From Cryptomeria japonica (taxonomy: Eukaryota; Streptophyta; Pinopsida; Cupressales; Cupressaceae), in assembly GCF_030272615.1 (NCBI RefSeq), contig NC_081410.1, positions 121,708,640 through 121,772,639 of the forward strand: a stretch of DNA of 64,000 nt, written 5' to 3'. Below are positions 12,312-23,704 of the stretch, piece after piece. How positions within the stretch are numbered: position 1 is the first letter of the stretch; every line of letters begins with the position of its first letter. The position numbers and the translations under genes are program-made. The notes under the pieces were generated by a model. That model worked only from the letters and a program-made list of their open reading frames with translations. It did no database searches and was not told where the DNA came from.

Positions 12312-12615
12312 GGTAGGATGTTTGAGAGTGGTTTCAGATCTCTAGGAGTTATAATGCAAATTCTAGATTTTTGAAGATCTTATAATTTTTTAGACTTAGT
12401 CAAATTTCAGTAATCAGCAGTTTAATATTTGCTAACTCTTTTTATCTTAATCTCTTATTCTTGCTTGAGCTCTAGACTTATCTCCCTCCATATCTATATT
12501 GGCAAGATGTTTGAAAGTGATTTCAAATCTCCAAGAGTGATTTTTTGTAAATTCTAGATTTTAGAAGATCTTATAAATTTTTATACTTAGTCAAATTTCA
12601 GTATTCAGCAGGCTC
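12312..12615. repeat. Two ~120-bp direct repeats inside the left arm region
   Basis: The block starting TATATTGG[TC]A[GA]GATGTTTGA and ending CAAATTTCAGTA[AT]TCAGCAG occurs at about 12,312-12,425 and 12,495-12,613, with several substitutions. Only the outer copy is matched in the right arm. Confidence 0.7.
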
Positions 12616-12639
12616 CTATCAACATTTTCTAGCTCTCTT

Positions 12640-13427
12640 CATCTTTCTTGAGCTCTAGACTCATCTCTCTCCATATCACTCTTCCTCTATCCCGTCTCTA
12701 CCTCTATATCTCACTTTTTCTCTCTCACATCCCTAACTCTCTACTATCTGTCTCCTCTCTCTCTACACACCTCCCATCACTCCCTACCTATCTTTATTTT
12801 TCTACATATATACCTCTCTCTCTCTTCGTACCTTTGTTACTCTCCCTACCAACTTATCTTTCCCTACATACATCTCTCTTTCACTCGATCTCTCTCTCTC
12901 TCTAAACCTCCCTCCCCTCTCTACTTTTATCTCCCCTCTATCTCCTCTCTACCTCTCTATCTCACTCTCTCCTTTTTCTCCCAAAATCTAGACTTATCTC
13001 TACCTCTCTCACACATACTTAACTCTCTACTCTCTATCTCATCTCTCTCTACACTTCCCCTTACTCCCTACCTACCTTTATTTATCTACAAATACTATAT
13101 ATATCTCTCTACATACCTTTCACTCCCTCCCTACCAACATCTCTCTCTCCCTCTATCTCTTCACCCTTCCCTCATTCCCTCTCTAATTTTATGTCCCTTC
13201 TATCCCCTCTCTACTTCTCTATCTCAATTTGTCCCCTCTCTCTCAAAATCTAAAACTATGTCTCTACCTCTCTCTCACATCCTTAACTCTTTACTCTTTA
13301 TCTCCACTCTCTTTATACACCTCCCCTTACCCCCTACCTACCTATATTTCTCTATATATACCTCTCTATCTCTCTCTAAACGTACCATATCTCTCTCCCA
13401 ACCAACTTATATTTCTCTACATATGCC
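12640..13427. repeat. Pyrimidine-rich block, three ~270-bp units
   Basis: About 790 bp of almost pure CT/CTAT sequence on the plus strand. It is composed of three imperfect units: the phrase ACATCCCTAACTCTCTAC recurs near 12,727, 13,013 and 13,278, each time followed by a block ending in CCAACTTAT..CTCTACATATG. Serine/leucine-rich frames here are translated low complexity. Confidence 0.8.
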
Positions 13428-16125
13428 ACAATAGGTCCTACTAAGGGGTTTTATGTCATAATAAGTCCTAGTAAGAGGTATAATGTCATAATAATCCTCT
13501 TAAGGGGTCTTATGACAAAAAAGGTCATATTATGTCATAATAGGACCTATTATGATACAATGGGGCCTATTGTGACACAATAGGTCTTATTATGACATTA
13601 TAAGTCCCATTATGTCACAATAGGTCCTATTATGACATAATACCCCTTAATAGGTCCTAGCAAGGGGTATAAAGTCATAATAGGTCCTCTTAAGGGGTTT
13701 TATGACATAATATGACCTATGATGACATAATAGGACCTATTACATCATCATAGATTCTAGTATGTCATTATTAGTCCCATTATGACATAATACCCTTTAA
13801 CAGGTCCTACTAAGGGGTATAATGTCATAATAGGTCCTCTGAAGGGGTTTTATGACATAATAGGACCTATTATGACATGATAGGTTCTCTTAAGGGGTCT
13901 TATGACATTATAGGTCCTATTATGACATAATAGATCCTATTATGTGATAATCAATCCTATTATGTCATAATAGGTCCTACTAAGGGGTCTTATGTCATAA
14001 TGGGTCCTAGTAAGAGGTATAATGTCATAATAGGTCCTCTTAAGGGGTCTTATGACATAACAGGACCTATTATGACACAATAGAACCTATTATGACACAA
14101 TAGAACCTATTATGACATAATAGGTCATATTATGTCATGATAGGTAGTATTATGTCATAATAGGACCTATTATGACACAATAGGACCTATTATGTCACAA
14201 TATATTATGTCATGATAGGTAGTATTATGTCATAATAGGACCTATTATGACACAATAGGACCTATTATGTCACAATATGTCGTATTATGTCATAATAGGT
14301 TCTATTGTGTCATAATAGGTCCTATTATGTCATAAGACCCCTTAAGAGGACCTATTATGACATTATACCTCTTACTAGGACCCATTATGACATAAGACCC
14401 CTTAGTAGGACCTATTATGACAAAAAAGGACCTATTATGTCAGAATGAGACCTATTATGTCACAATGAGACCTATTATGACATTATAGGTCATATTATGT
14501 CACAATAGGTCATGTTATGACATAATACCCTTTAACTCTCTCTAAACGTACCATCTCTCTCTCCCAAACAACTTATCTTTCTCTACATATGTCATAATAG
14601 GTCCTACTAAGGGGCCTTATATCATAATAGGTCCTAGTAAGAGGTATAATGTCATAATAGGTCCTCTTATGGGGCTTTATGACATAATAGGTCGTATTAT
14701 GTCATAATAGGACCTATTATGTCACAATGGGACCTATTATGACATAATAGGTCGTATTATGACATTATAGGTCCCATTATGTCACAATAGGTCCTATTAT
14801 GACATAATACCCCTTAACAGGTCCTAGTAAGGGGTATAAAGTCATGATAGGTCCTCTTAAGGGGTTTTATGACATAATATGACCTATGATGTCATAATAG
14901 GACCTATGATGACATAATAGGACCTATTACATCATCATAGATCCTATTATGTCATTATTAGTCCTATTATGACATAATACCCTTTAAAAGGTCCTACTAA
15001 GGGGTATAATGTCATAATAGGTCCTCTTAAGGGGTCTTATGACATAATAGGACCTATTATTGCATGACAGGTCCTCTTAAGGGGTCTTATGACATTATAG
15101 GACCTATCACGTGATAATCGATCCTATTATGTCATAATAGGTTCTAGTAAGGGGTGTTATTTCATAATAGGTTAGTAAGAGGTATAATGTCATAATAGGT
15201 CCTCTTAAGGGGTCTTATGACATAATAGGACCTATTATGACATAATAGGACCTATTATGACATAATAGGACCTATTATGACATAATAGGACCTATTATGA
15301 CATAATAGGACCTATTATGACATAATAGGACCTATTATGACATAATAGGTTGTATTATGTCACAATAGGACCTATTATGACATAATAGGTTGTATTATGT
15401 CACAATAGGACCTATTATGTCACAATGGGACCTATTATGACATAATAGGTTGTAATATGACATTATAGGTCCTATTATGTCACAATAGGTCATGTTATGA
15501 CATAATACCCCTTAACAAGTACTACTAAGGGGTATAAAGTCATAATAGGTCATCTTAAGGGGTTTTATGACATAATATGACCCATGATGTCATAATATGA
15601 CCCATGATGTCATAATAGGACCTATGATGATATAATAGGACCTATTATGTCATCATAGGTCCTATTATGTCATAATCAATCTTATTATGACATAATACCC
15701 TTCAATAGGTCCTACTAAGGGGTATAATGTCATAATAGGTCCTCTTAAGGGGTCTTATGACATAATAAGACTTATTATGACATGACAAGTCATCTTAAAG
15801 GGTCTTATGACACTATAGGACCTATTATGACATAATAGGTCCTATTATGTGATAATCTATCCTATTATGTGATAATCGATCCTATTATGTCATAATAGGT
15901 CCTACTAAGGGGTCTTATGTCATAATAGGTCCTAGTAAGAGGTATAATGTCATAATAGGTCCTGTTAAGGGGTCTTATGACATAATAGGACCTATTATGA
16001 CTTACTAGGTCGTATTATGTCATAATAGGACCTATTGTGACATAATAGGACCTATTATGTCACAATAGGACCTATTATGACATAATAGGTTTGCATTATG
16101 ACATTATAGGTCCTATTACACCACA
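13428..16125. repeat. 2.7-kb palindromic tandem array (CATAATAGGWCCTATTATGW units)
   Basis: The basic 20-bp unit CATAATAGGACCTATTATGA is present in six exact consecutive copies at 15,221-15,340. The whole array is made of two odd-length palindromes in alternation, ATAATAGGWCCTATTAT and ATTATGWCATAAT, plus a third module with CTTAAGGGG or CTACTAAGGGG. Much of the variation between units is whether the central W is A or T. A higher-order order of units is repeated: GTCCTAG[CT]AAGGGGTATAAAG occurs at 13,653 and 14,821 with a variant at 15,519. At 14,537-14,595 a copy of the pyrimidine block end (compare 13,370-13,430) interrupts the array. No open frame of note. Confidence 0.93.
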
Positions 16126-16510
16126 ATTTATAAGATCTTCTAAAATCAAGAATTTGTATTATAACTCTTAGAGATCTAAAACCACTCTCAAACATCCTGC
16201 CAATATATACATGAAATATAACTTAAAGTATAAGAAAAGAAAAAGATAAAGGGAAATGTGACTTATACTTAAATGTTATATTTCATGTATATATAGTTTG
16301 TTTTTAAAAAATAATAAAAAAAAATATTTTAAAATGTATATATAAATCTATTTATTTTAAAAAGATTTTAAAAATAATAATTTTAAAAAAATTAAAATTA
16401 AAAAAAAGGGAAACGGGACCGTTTGCTAAATGTGTTTTTAATTATTTTGAAAAATAAAATAGGATCCCGTTTCTAAAAATTTCAAACTTGGGTTCGGTTG
16501 TAGCTTCGGT

Positions 16511-17340
16511 TTTGGCTTGGGAAATGGCTTGGAGAGCCGACCCTTTGGCTTGGACTTGGTTTGACCTGCATTTTGAAGGCTAAATCAATCTTCATATAAA
16601 ATAATGACTTCAATAATATATCTGAACACCAAATTTTCAGAATTTTTTTAAACAATGAAAATTTATTATAGTAGAGATTGTTTAGATTCTAAATATGTAT
16701 TTTTTTAGAAAATGGATCAATATCTTTATTTTAAAAAAAATTACTAATGAAAGAGGTCCATAAACTTGAAATAACAGGGTTTTTTAGTTTTTTAATAACT
16801 TTTTTGTCTCTAAGTTTTTTGGAAAAAAAATTATATGACATCAAACTAGAGACAATTCTATACAGTTAAAAAAAAAAAAACTAAAAAATGTTAAGTTTAG
16901 GTCAAATTATGTTTGCCGTACACAAGAATTTTTCAAAACAATGATTATGCCCAATTAAAAATTAACAAAAAAAAAATACAAAAAAAAATTACAAAAAAAT
17001 ATTCTCATCAAAGGTGAGTGAGTTACAGATCTTTTCCCAAAAGGATTTATAAAAATACTTTCAATTAGGTCAAGTGATGCTTGTCGTACACAAACATGGT
17101 ATGGTCCTGAAAAGTGACTTTTAAACTATAGGTTTTAGTAATTCCTATTCAAACTTCATTTTTAAGATCTGGGTATTAAAATAAATTACATATTTCGAAA
17201 GTAGATTTTGAGCACTACATTTTCTATTAGTGAATTTTTTCAATATTCATTCATTAAGTTCCTCAAATATTTAGGTGAAACATTATGAAATCGAAAAAAG
17301 GGGAAAAACTTCCACTTTTTGGCCAAAATGTCAACACAAC
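16511..17340. other. AT-rich intron remainder, no gene
   Basis: Contains two imperfect copies of TTAGGTCAA[AG]T[TG]ATG[CT]TTG[CT]CGTACACAA (near 16,897 and 17,066) and A/T-rich runs. Nothing else recognised. Confidence 0.5.
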
Positions 17341-17687
17341 TTCTTGCAGGTACCCATGTTTCTAATGTGTTTTTGATATGCTTCATGTTTTCAAGGTGAT
17401 TTGTTTTTTATTGTTGATAGATTTGATTGAATCAAGAACTGATGATGCATGTGTTGATTTGCAGGCAGAGCTTGGTCTACTACAGTCTCGGGAGAAATTC
17501 CCGAAGCCATGGACAGTTATCCCATGCTTGTCACAAGCTGACAGAGATGTGATTGAGAGATGTGGGTTATCATCCTTACTAGACATGCCCCGATATGTCA
17601 TTAATTAGGGGTTACTAATACCGTTGGCGGAGAGGTGGCACATCGATACAAACACCTTTCATTTGGCGACCGGTGAGATGTCAGTTA

Positions 17688-19293
17688 TGTTAATCCTATA
17701 AGGATCTGGTTAATACTGAGAGGGGAGGGGGTGAATCAGTATTAAGAAAATTTATAACTTCAAATCAAAATACCATTTACAATAGATCTGAAATCGATGA
17801 ATTTATCCCTTTAGCAGATCTCATACACTTGTTACCCACTTATGCAATCTTATTAATCAGAATATTCACCAACTAGATATTTGATCAACACATACTCATA
17901 CTGACTTATTATCAGATCATAATACTTCATCTATCAATTCATTAACATTACTGGTAATCACTTACAGATCTCTGATAAACAATAGTAAACTTATCATAAT
18001 CAGTAATCAGAAATAATGCATGAAAACATAAACACTATGAAAAAACATTCTACACATGAACACCAAGATTTTTGACATGGAAACCCAAATGGGAAAAACC
18101 ATGGTGGGGATTGGAACCCACAATAATTTTTACTCTTTCAAAGTATGCCCTGTTAGGAGCTTACAATACGCTAGATTAGGAGCAGACCTTGTTAGGAGTC
18201 ACCTGGTTAAGGGTTTTCCTATCACTCTAGCTAGGAGCTTAATGATCTGTTAGGATCAACCTGGTTAGAGGATTTAAACACTCTTTTGTGAGTTGCCCTA
18301 TTAGGGGACTTAGATGGAAAAGGCCCGATAAGACGCACCCGGTTAAGGGATTTATGTTGTAATTGTTGGAGAACAACAATGAAAAATGATCTGTTTCTTT
18401 GCACTTTCAGCTTGCTAAATTAGTTCCAGTTATGCTTTATAGTTTGCAACACTCAGGCAGATCTCTATCTTCTCTAGGATGGCTTAACTAATTCTCCTAA
18501 TGCCACCGACACATGAAACATTAGTTGTGTAGCCCTAAATAGCCATCTCAGCTAGGTCGGCCACAAAACCTAATTACATCTTGAATTTACAATACAGATC
18601 ATATCAAATCAATATCCAGATCATTACAACAAATTACAATGCAATATCAACCATTGATTGATCGTAACCCATCATGGAAATCCGATACGTATCCTCAAAA
18701 TACTCTACTAAGCATTTCGTTGTTTCCCAAGAAATTCATTCTTCAAATGTGCCAAAACATCTTTCAAACTCATCACGCGGTTTGTGCCACGTTATCATCA
18801 ACATGTGAACTTGATGTAGATCACTGCCAAACCAAAAATCATTACCGGTTGAGTGAATTCATCACTAGTCCTAAAACCCTACTAAAACCTTAGCACAACT
18901 CCATTAGAAATTCAAAACATCCCTTCTGGTAATCAACATAGGATGCGGTTTTGGTCACATACACAAATACATCATAAAATCTTATGTCTCAAACCACAAG
19001 TCTCCAACCATCACTGATTTACTGATTCCATCAAAATCTTTTCTTTTACCGGTTGAAGTCCTAATTCTCAGTCCTGCTGGTAAACCCTGTCATACTTACG
19101 AATTCTAAATCCATAGACCAAATTACTTATCCAACAAGTCAGAAATCAAAGTTCATCTATAACCATCAACAAACATTAATTGACATAGGTTGCCATCAAT
19201 GACAACACAAATAACTAATCATGTCATCATCATCTACCGGTACAATCATCCACCATCATCTCATCTTCATTAGTTATGCCAAACATGTCAACA
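17688..19293 (-). mobile_element. Solo copia-type LTR E inside PMD exon 2
   Basis: Starts TGTTAATCC and ends ATGTCAACA, flanked on both sides by AGTTA (17,683-17,687 and 19,294-19,298), a clean 5-bp target-site duplication. Removing it joins G-E-M-S-V and T-P-E-D-Y-Y of the PMD exon. Near the left end is TTAATACTGA, a G-rich run, then TCAGTATTAA, and further right GGAAACCCAAATGGGAAAAACC; both motifs are shared with LTRs C and D. I assign the minus strand by this similarity. No internal region remains, so it is a solo LTR left by LTR-LTR recombination. Confidence 0.9.
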
Positions 19294-20264
19294 AGTTACA
19301 CCAGAGGACTATTATTAGATTCTGCAGATTCCTGTGGTTGGGGATTTGCTACCCTATGAGAAGACCAAGGAGGGTGGCACAAAGGCTCTCCGTTGTATTT
19401 TTTAGGATAATCACATTAGTGGCTACAAGATCCCGTGGCAGGAGTTTTTGGATTTGGGTTACGCTCTGCTACCTTTAGTATTAACAAGTTTCATTGGTGG
19501 TTTCCTGTGTCCCGATCGTAGGTCGAAGGGACTAGCCATTGGATGGGGATTGGTTATGGAGGATATGGTGACATAGGGATGCATGTTTGCATGGGGGTCT
19601 TGCATGTTGGCCCACCTATGTAGAGAGGTCCACCAGGTAGTATATCTGGGATACACTAGTCTATCGGATGGGATGACAATATTACAGTTGTGGGATTGGG
19701 AGCATATACTAGTGTTGAGACTGCTTGCAGACAAGGATAGGCCAGTTGGTCAGGCATATGCATATGGGTATATAGCTATAGTTGTCCAGCGTAAGCTGGG
19801 AAAACTAGAGCACTGGCAGAGGGCGTTGGATGACATTAATACGGTCATTTGGAGACCACATATGGATTGTGAGGTGTGGGCGGAGGATGGGCTAGAGATG
19901 CCTTATGTATATATGTCGAGGTACTTGATTGGGCAGACACCCTTTATCATTAAGCAATTTTTGCACAACCGCGTTCATCAATAGTATGGTAGACAACAAG
20001 GGATACCATAGGGATCCTATTTGTATTCTTGTCAACAACAAGATGTGTCAGAGTGGGGGCCTACCCTAGATAGCGAAGAAGATGTGGATGAGTACATGAC
20101 CTTGGCGGGACAAATATGGGATTATGGGGTTGAGGTAGTGGATGCCGAGATGAGAGAGGAGTTCTCAACCTACTTTGTGGCACATGTGGTGGCGCACATA
20201 TCTGATCCAACAGAGTTGTTGCCATCTTTTGATGATGATAAGGAGGAGCAGCCATAGAGGTGAG

Positions 20265-20465
20265 GGGGTCCTAGACGGAGAGAGGAGGACGAGGGAGAGG
20301 AGGGAGGAGATGGAGGTGGAGGTGGTGGTGGAGGAAGTAGAGGTGGAGGGGGTGGTGGAGATGGCCAAGGTGGTGGAGATGGTAGAGGCGGAGAAGGTGG
20401 TGGAGATAGCCGAGGTGGAGGTGGCAAAGGTGGTCACATTCTTGGTGCAGGTGGGGGTGGTAGGA
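20265..20465 (+). repeat. Glycine-rich GGT/GGA low-complexity tail of the PMD gene
   Basis: Purine-rich GGTGGAGGTGG-type sequence encodes a poly-glycine/arginine stretch downstream of the acidic D-D-D-K-E-E-Q-P. The same position in G (50,470-50,750, minus strand) is also Gly-rich (G-G-G-D-G-G-G-G-D-G), so the tail belongs to the family. Confidence 0.75.
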
Positions 20466-21057
20466 TAGGTGCGATGTTAGCTGTTGTGGGAGGGATAGAG
20501 GATGATAGGTGACCTGACTAGAAGAGGAGATCTAAGATTCTACCTCCACCAGCACCTCAAAAAGGGACAAGTGTAGGTAGGACTACGACATAGGTACCCG
20601 TTTAGATCAGGGTGCCCACCAACCAACAAGATTCTTACATTAGAGCACTATAAGTCTCGGTGTAGGAGTTGCAGGCATAGGTGTTAGCGCAACAACGATA
20701 GATTACACAGCTGGAGGCAGAGAGGGATACATCAGTAGAGTGCAGGGATGAGAAGAGGCCCTTGCTGACAGGTTAGAGAGAGCCACGATTAGTGCCCCAC
20801 TCTGGGACACACTAAGAGAGATACAGTACTCGACCAAGGAGGTCGAGTATTATAGGCATTTGTATGAGGATATGGTCCCTCGAGATCATAGATGTCCTAG
20901 TTATTCTACAGTGACGTCCACTCGATCCGGACGCAGTCATACGAGGATGGAGAGCAGACGTGTTACAAGGCCTGCCCGACGTGATCCATCTAGTGGAGAT
21001 CCGGGAGCTGGGACATCTACTGTCAGACTGTTTGCCTCAGGAGATAGTCATACATGA

Positions 21058-22799
21058 GAGATTTGTCCTGTTGTATTGATATACCTGATATGCCTTGTAC
21101 ATTTTGACAGTTTTGAGATATATGATATATGGCATTGATTTTCTCTTATCCACATGTGATGTGTTATTAATGATGATATGATTTATGATGTGCATTATGT
21201 TTTGATATGATGATAATATGAGGATGATGAGATGTTTAGATAATAATGATGCTCTTGATCTCTTATTGTGGATTTATATAATGATGTGAATGCATGGTTC
21301 GTGATGAATAAGTGTTGGTGATATGCATTGTTGTATTTACTTTGATACAAGATGGAATGTTATCTAAATGTTTATGATTGTGAGATGTATCTTTGAGATG
21401 AAAATGATAATGATATTATATGTATCTTGAAAATGAGATGTAAATGATAATGATATTAGATGTAGCTTGAAAATGAAATGTAAATGATAATGATATAATA
21501 TTAGATGTATCTTGAAAATGAGATGTAAATGATAATGATAATGATAATGATGATGATATTAGATGTATCTTGAAAATTATATGTATGATATGAGATGTAA
21601 GAATGACATGACGATGATAATGAAATTATACTAATGCAAGATTAAAATGATATGCAACTTAATGCAAGTTTAAGATGATATGAAACCTACTGTAATTGTA
21701 TGTAACTAAATGATCACCTTAATTTTGTTGTTGTCATTCTTGTTTAGTCACTTGTTTGTGCTCTTTTTTCATCATTGAGCTTTTGATATGTTGAAATTTA
21801 ATACAAGCATCATGGTATAATTGAACCATAATGACCTGATTATAACTTACATGGATTATTCATATTGCAAGATGACATAAGAATCAAGGTATAATTGAAC
21901 CAAGACGACCTGAGTGTTGTTTGCGTAAAGCATAAAACCGTTAACCATTTTATGTGAAAAATGGAAAATATATTCAATGATATGTTTCCAATCATGTCTT
22001 GAGACAAATTCGCACCATATGAATGATTACCTTATAGACAGAAAACCAAAGAAAATATCAGATTCCTTTATTGCTTCTCTAGCTCAGTGCATCCTTGAGT
22101 AGCTCAGGAGATCTAATGATTCAGAAATCAAGATAAAAATAGTCAAAACTTCATGTCAAATATAAACAAATCACAATTCAGAATAAATCATCCATCGTGT
22201 GTGTGTTGAAGTTGTAGTTGGATAATGATCCCGTTTTCTAGTTCAATGAGCAGTTTTGACATTGGTTTCCTTAGTATGTTGCGATCCTTGTTTGTTGTCT
22301 GAATACTAAAGTGAGATGAATGTTGCCCCCAATTATGGACACTCATTCATATATACGTGGATCACCAAGCCATGGTGGGATATGATACGAATAACTGTTT
22401 AGATAATCAAGGACAATGACTACGCTAAGTATGTTTGGGATAATGTTGTGTGTATAAGTGTTCGACGATGGCTATGGGCTTAAATAGGATGGATCAAAGA
22501 TATGATGTGAGTACCAATAGATAGAGGAGTTGTTCTCTCACAAATAACGCTTGTTGCCAGGTTTTCACCACTTGTTTTTATTGCACCTTTTGATTTGTTT
22601 TTCATTTTTTTTGTATTTTTCTGATTTTTCTTTTTGTGTGTCACAAGGTGCCTGTTTGCCAGGTTTTCACCATAGTGATGATTTTTTATACTTATTTTAT
22701 TTTATTTTTTTCTTGATTTGTGCATTGGACGACTCAAGTGCAGAACTTATTCAGATGGATGTTGTTGGTTGGTTCGTCGAGCACGTCCCCTTCTAAATT
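21058..22799 (-). other. G' region between PMD 3' end and integrase, with minisatellite
   Basis: No gene is recognised. At 21,390-21,590 a 43-55-bp unit (GATGTATCTTGAAAATGAGATG with a GATAAT run) is repeated four times; the homologous spot in G has three 43-bp units (49,551-49,679). GGTATAATTGAACCA occurs at 21,814 and 21,888 and again in reverse complement in G at about 49,297 and 49,373. TGCCAGGTTTTCACCA is present twice (22,556 and 22,658). The frame at 22,551-22,796 is not supported as a gene. Confidence 0.6.
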
Positions 22800-23697
22800 T
22801 GGCAACTGATATGCTCCTGATCCATAGGTTGATATGATGACAAAGGGTCCCAATCAGTTAGGTTCAAACTTCCCCTTCTTTTCTTGATCTTGTTGATTTC
22901 TAGGATTTTCTTTTAGGATGAGATCACCGACTTTGAAATCCCTAGGGATGACTTTGTGATTATAGCTTCTACACATTCGTTGTTGATATGCCTTGAGATG
23001 GTCATAGGCATGTTGTCATTTTTAATCAAGAAGCTCTAGTTCCTACAACCTGTTTACATGATATTCCTCATCTGGTATGAGGCCCTTCAAAGATACTCGA
23101 AGAGATGGGATTCCTACCTCAAGAGGTAGAATTGCTTCTGAACCATACACCAATGAATATGGTGTAGCCCCTATAGGTGTGCCGATACTCATTCTATAGG
23201 CCCAAAGTGCTGGATTGAGTTGTACATGCCAATCCTTGCCAACATCATTTATTGTTTTCTTGAGGATTTTCAGTATTGTTTTGTTTGATGCTTCTGCTTG
23301 GCCATTCCCATGTGGGTAGTATTGTATGGAAAAACGATGTTGGATTTTGAATCATTCACATAGCTCTCACACATCTTTATTCTTGAAAGGATGTGTGTTA
23401 TCCGTGATGATGGAATTGGGAATGCCATATCTGCAAATGCGATAGTTGAGGATGAATGATGAGATCTGTTTTCCAGTTATGGTGGTCATTTGGACTGCTT
23501 CGATCCACTTGGTGAAGTACTCCATGGTGGTGATAACGAACTTATGCCCTTTTGAAGAGGAAGGATGAATCTTTCCTACCAGATCAAGTCCCCATTGACA
23601 GAAAGGCCAAGATGTGGTGAACGGTTGCAGCTCCTATGCTGGTGCATGTATGGGGTTATGGTGAATTTGACATTTAGGGCATCTCTTAGCAAACTGA
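22800..23697 (-). pseudogene. Integrase core and C-terminus of G'
   Basis: Minus-strand reading gives integrase core pieces: W-G-L-D-L-V-G-K-I-H (about 23,590), Y-F-T-K-W-I-E-A-V, I-I-T-D-N-T-H-P-F-K, then T-P-I-G-A-T-P-Y-S-L-V-Y-G-S and L-P-L-E-V-G-I-P-S. A C-terminal domain follows with F-K-V-G-D-L-I-L-K and K-G-K-F-E-P-N-x-L-G-P-F-V. The frames are broken by stops and shifts. The N-terminal part continues at 54,929 beyond the inserted element G. Confidence 0.85.
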
Positions 23698-23704
23698 TAG
23701 GACT

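Larger units (their letters stand above)
12020..16510. mobile_element. Long inverted-repeat (foldback-like) element
   Basis: The left arm, about 12,020-12,400, and the right arm, about 16,125-16,510, are reverse complements of each other. Shared blocks in order are an AAACGGGATCC motif cluster, CTATTTCCC/GTTTCCC followed by T-rich DNA, ACTATATATACATGAAATATAAC, AAGTATAAGTCACATTT, a second ATATTTCATGTATATAT block and GATGTTTGAGAGTGGTTT. Arms are about 380 bp. Between them lie a pyrimidine-rich block and the palindromic array; no transposase is present. Long arms with internal tandem repeats fit foldback or non-autonomous Mutator-like elements. I could not find a convincing target-site duplication, so the outer ends are approximate. 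It sits in the G' PMD intron. Confidence 0.72.
10891..17464 (+). other. Intron of the G' antisense PMD gene (6.6 kb)
   Basis: Bounded by GTAAGT at 10,891 and TTGATTTGCAG ending at 17,464. The matching intron in G (51,848-52,955) is only 1,108 bp. The extra length is explained mainly by the inverted-repeat element at about 12,020-16,510. It also holds the TAGCGC motif array (10,975-11,350) and a GATATGGGTCT minisatellite (11,400-11,950). Splicing is inferred from conserved sites and phase in two copies, not observed. Confidence 0.7.
10816..21057 (+). pseudogene. Antisense plant mobile domain (PMD) gene in G', two exons, broken
   Basis: Exon 1 is 10,816-10,890 (75 bp, starts ATGTCG, reads M-S-I-P-Y-S-S-H then TGA where G has CGA). 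It ends at a GTAAGT donor at 10,891. Exon 2 starts at 17,465 after GATTTGCAG, in the same phase as in G (A-E-L-G-L-L-Q), and ends with G-D-S-H-T-stop at 21,055-21,057. The protein shows PMD hallmarks: A-D-R-D-V-I-E-R-C-G, R-W-H-I-D-T-N-T-F-H-L, G-E-M-S-V-T-P-E-D-Y-Y, then G-W-G-L-V-M-E-D. PMD proteins (PF10536, MAIN/MAIL-like) are nuclear plant proteins often found in transposons; the biochemical role is unclear. The gene runs opposite to G' gag-pol. Exon 2 is split by solo LTR E and has several stops. A glycine-rich tail is encoded at about 20,270-20,460 in another frame. Confidence 0.82.

Noticed and set aside
12648-13444. Ser/Leu/Tyr-rich frames
   Set aside because: Translation of CT-rich low-complexity DNA.
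13428-16125. CRISPR-like array
   Set aside because: There are no unique spacers; the units are contiguous palindromic satellite repeats in plant DNA.
20165-20437. Minus-strand proline/serine-rich frames
   Set aside because: Shadow of the Gly-rich tail of the PMD gene on the plus strand.
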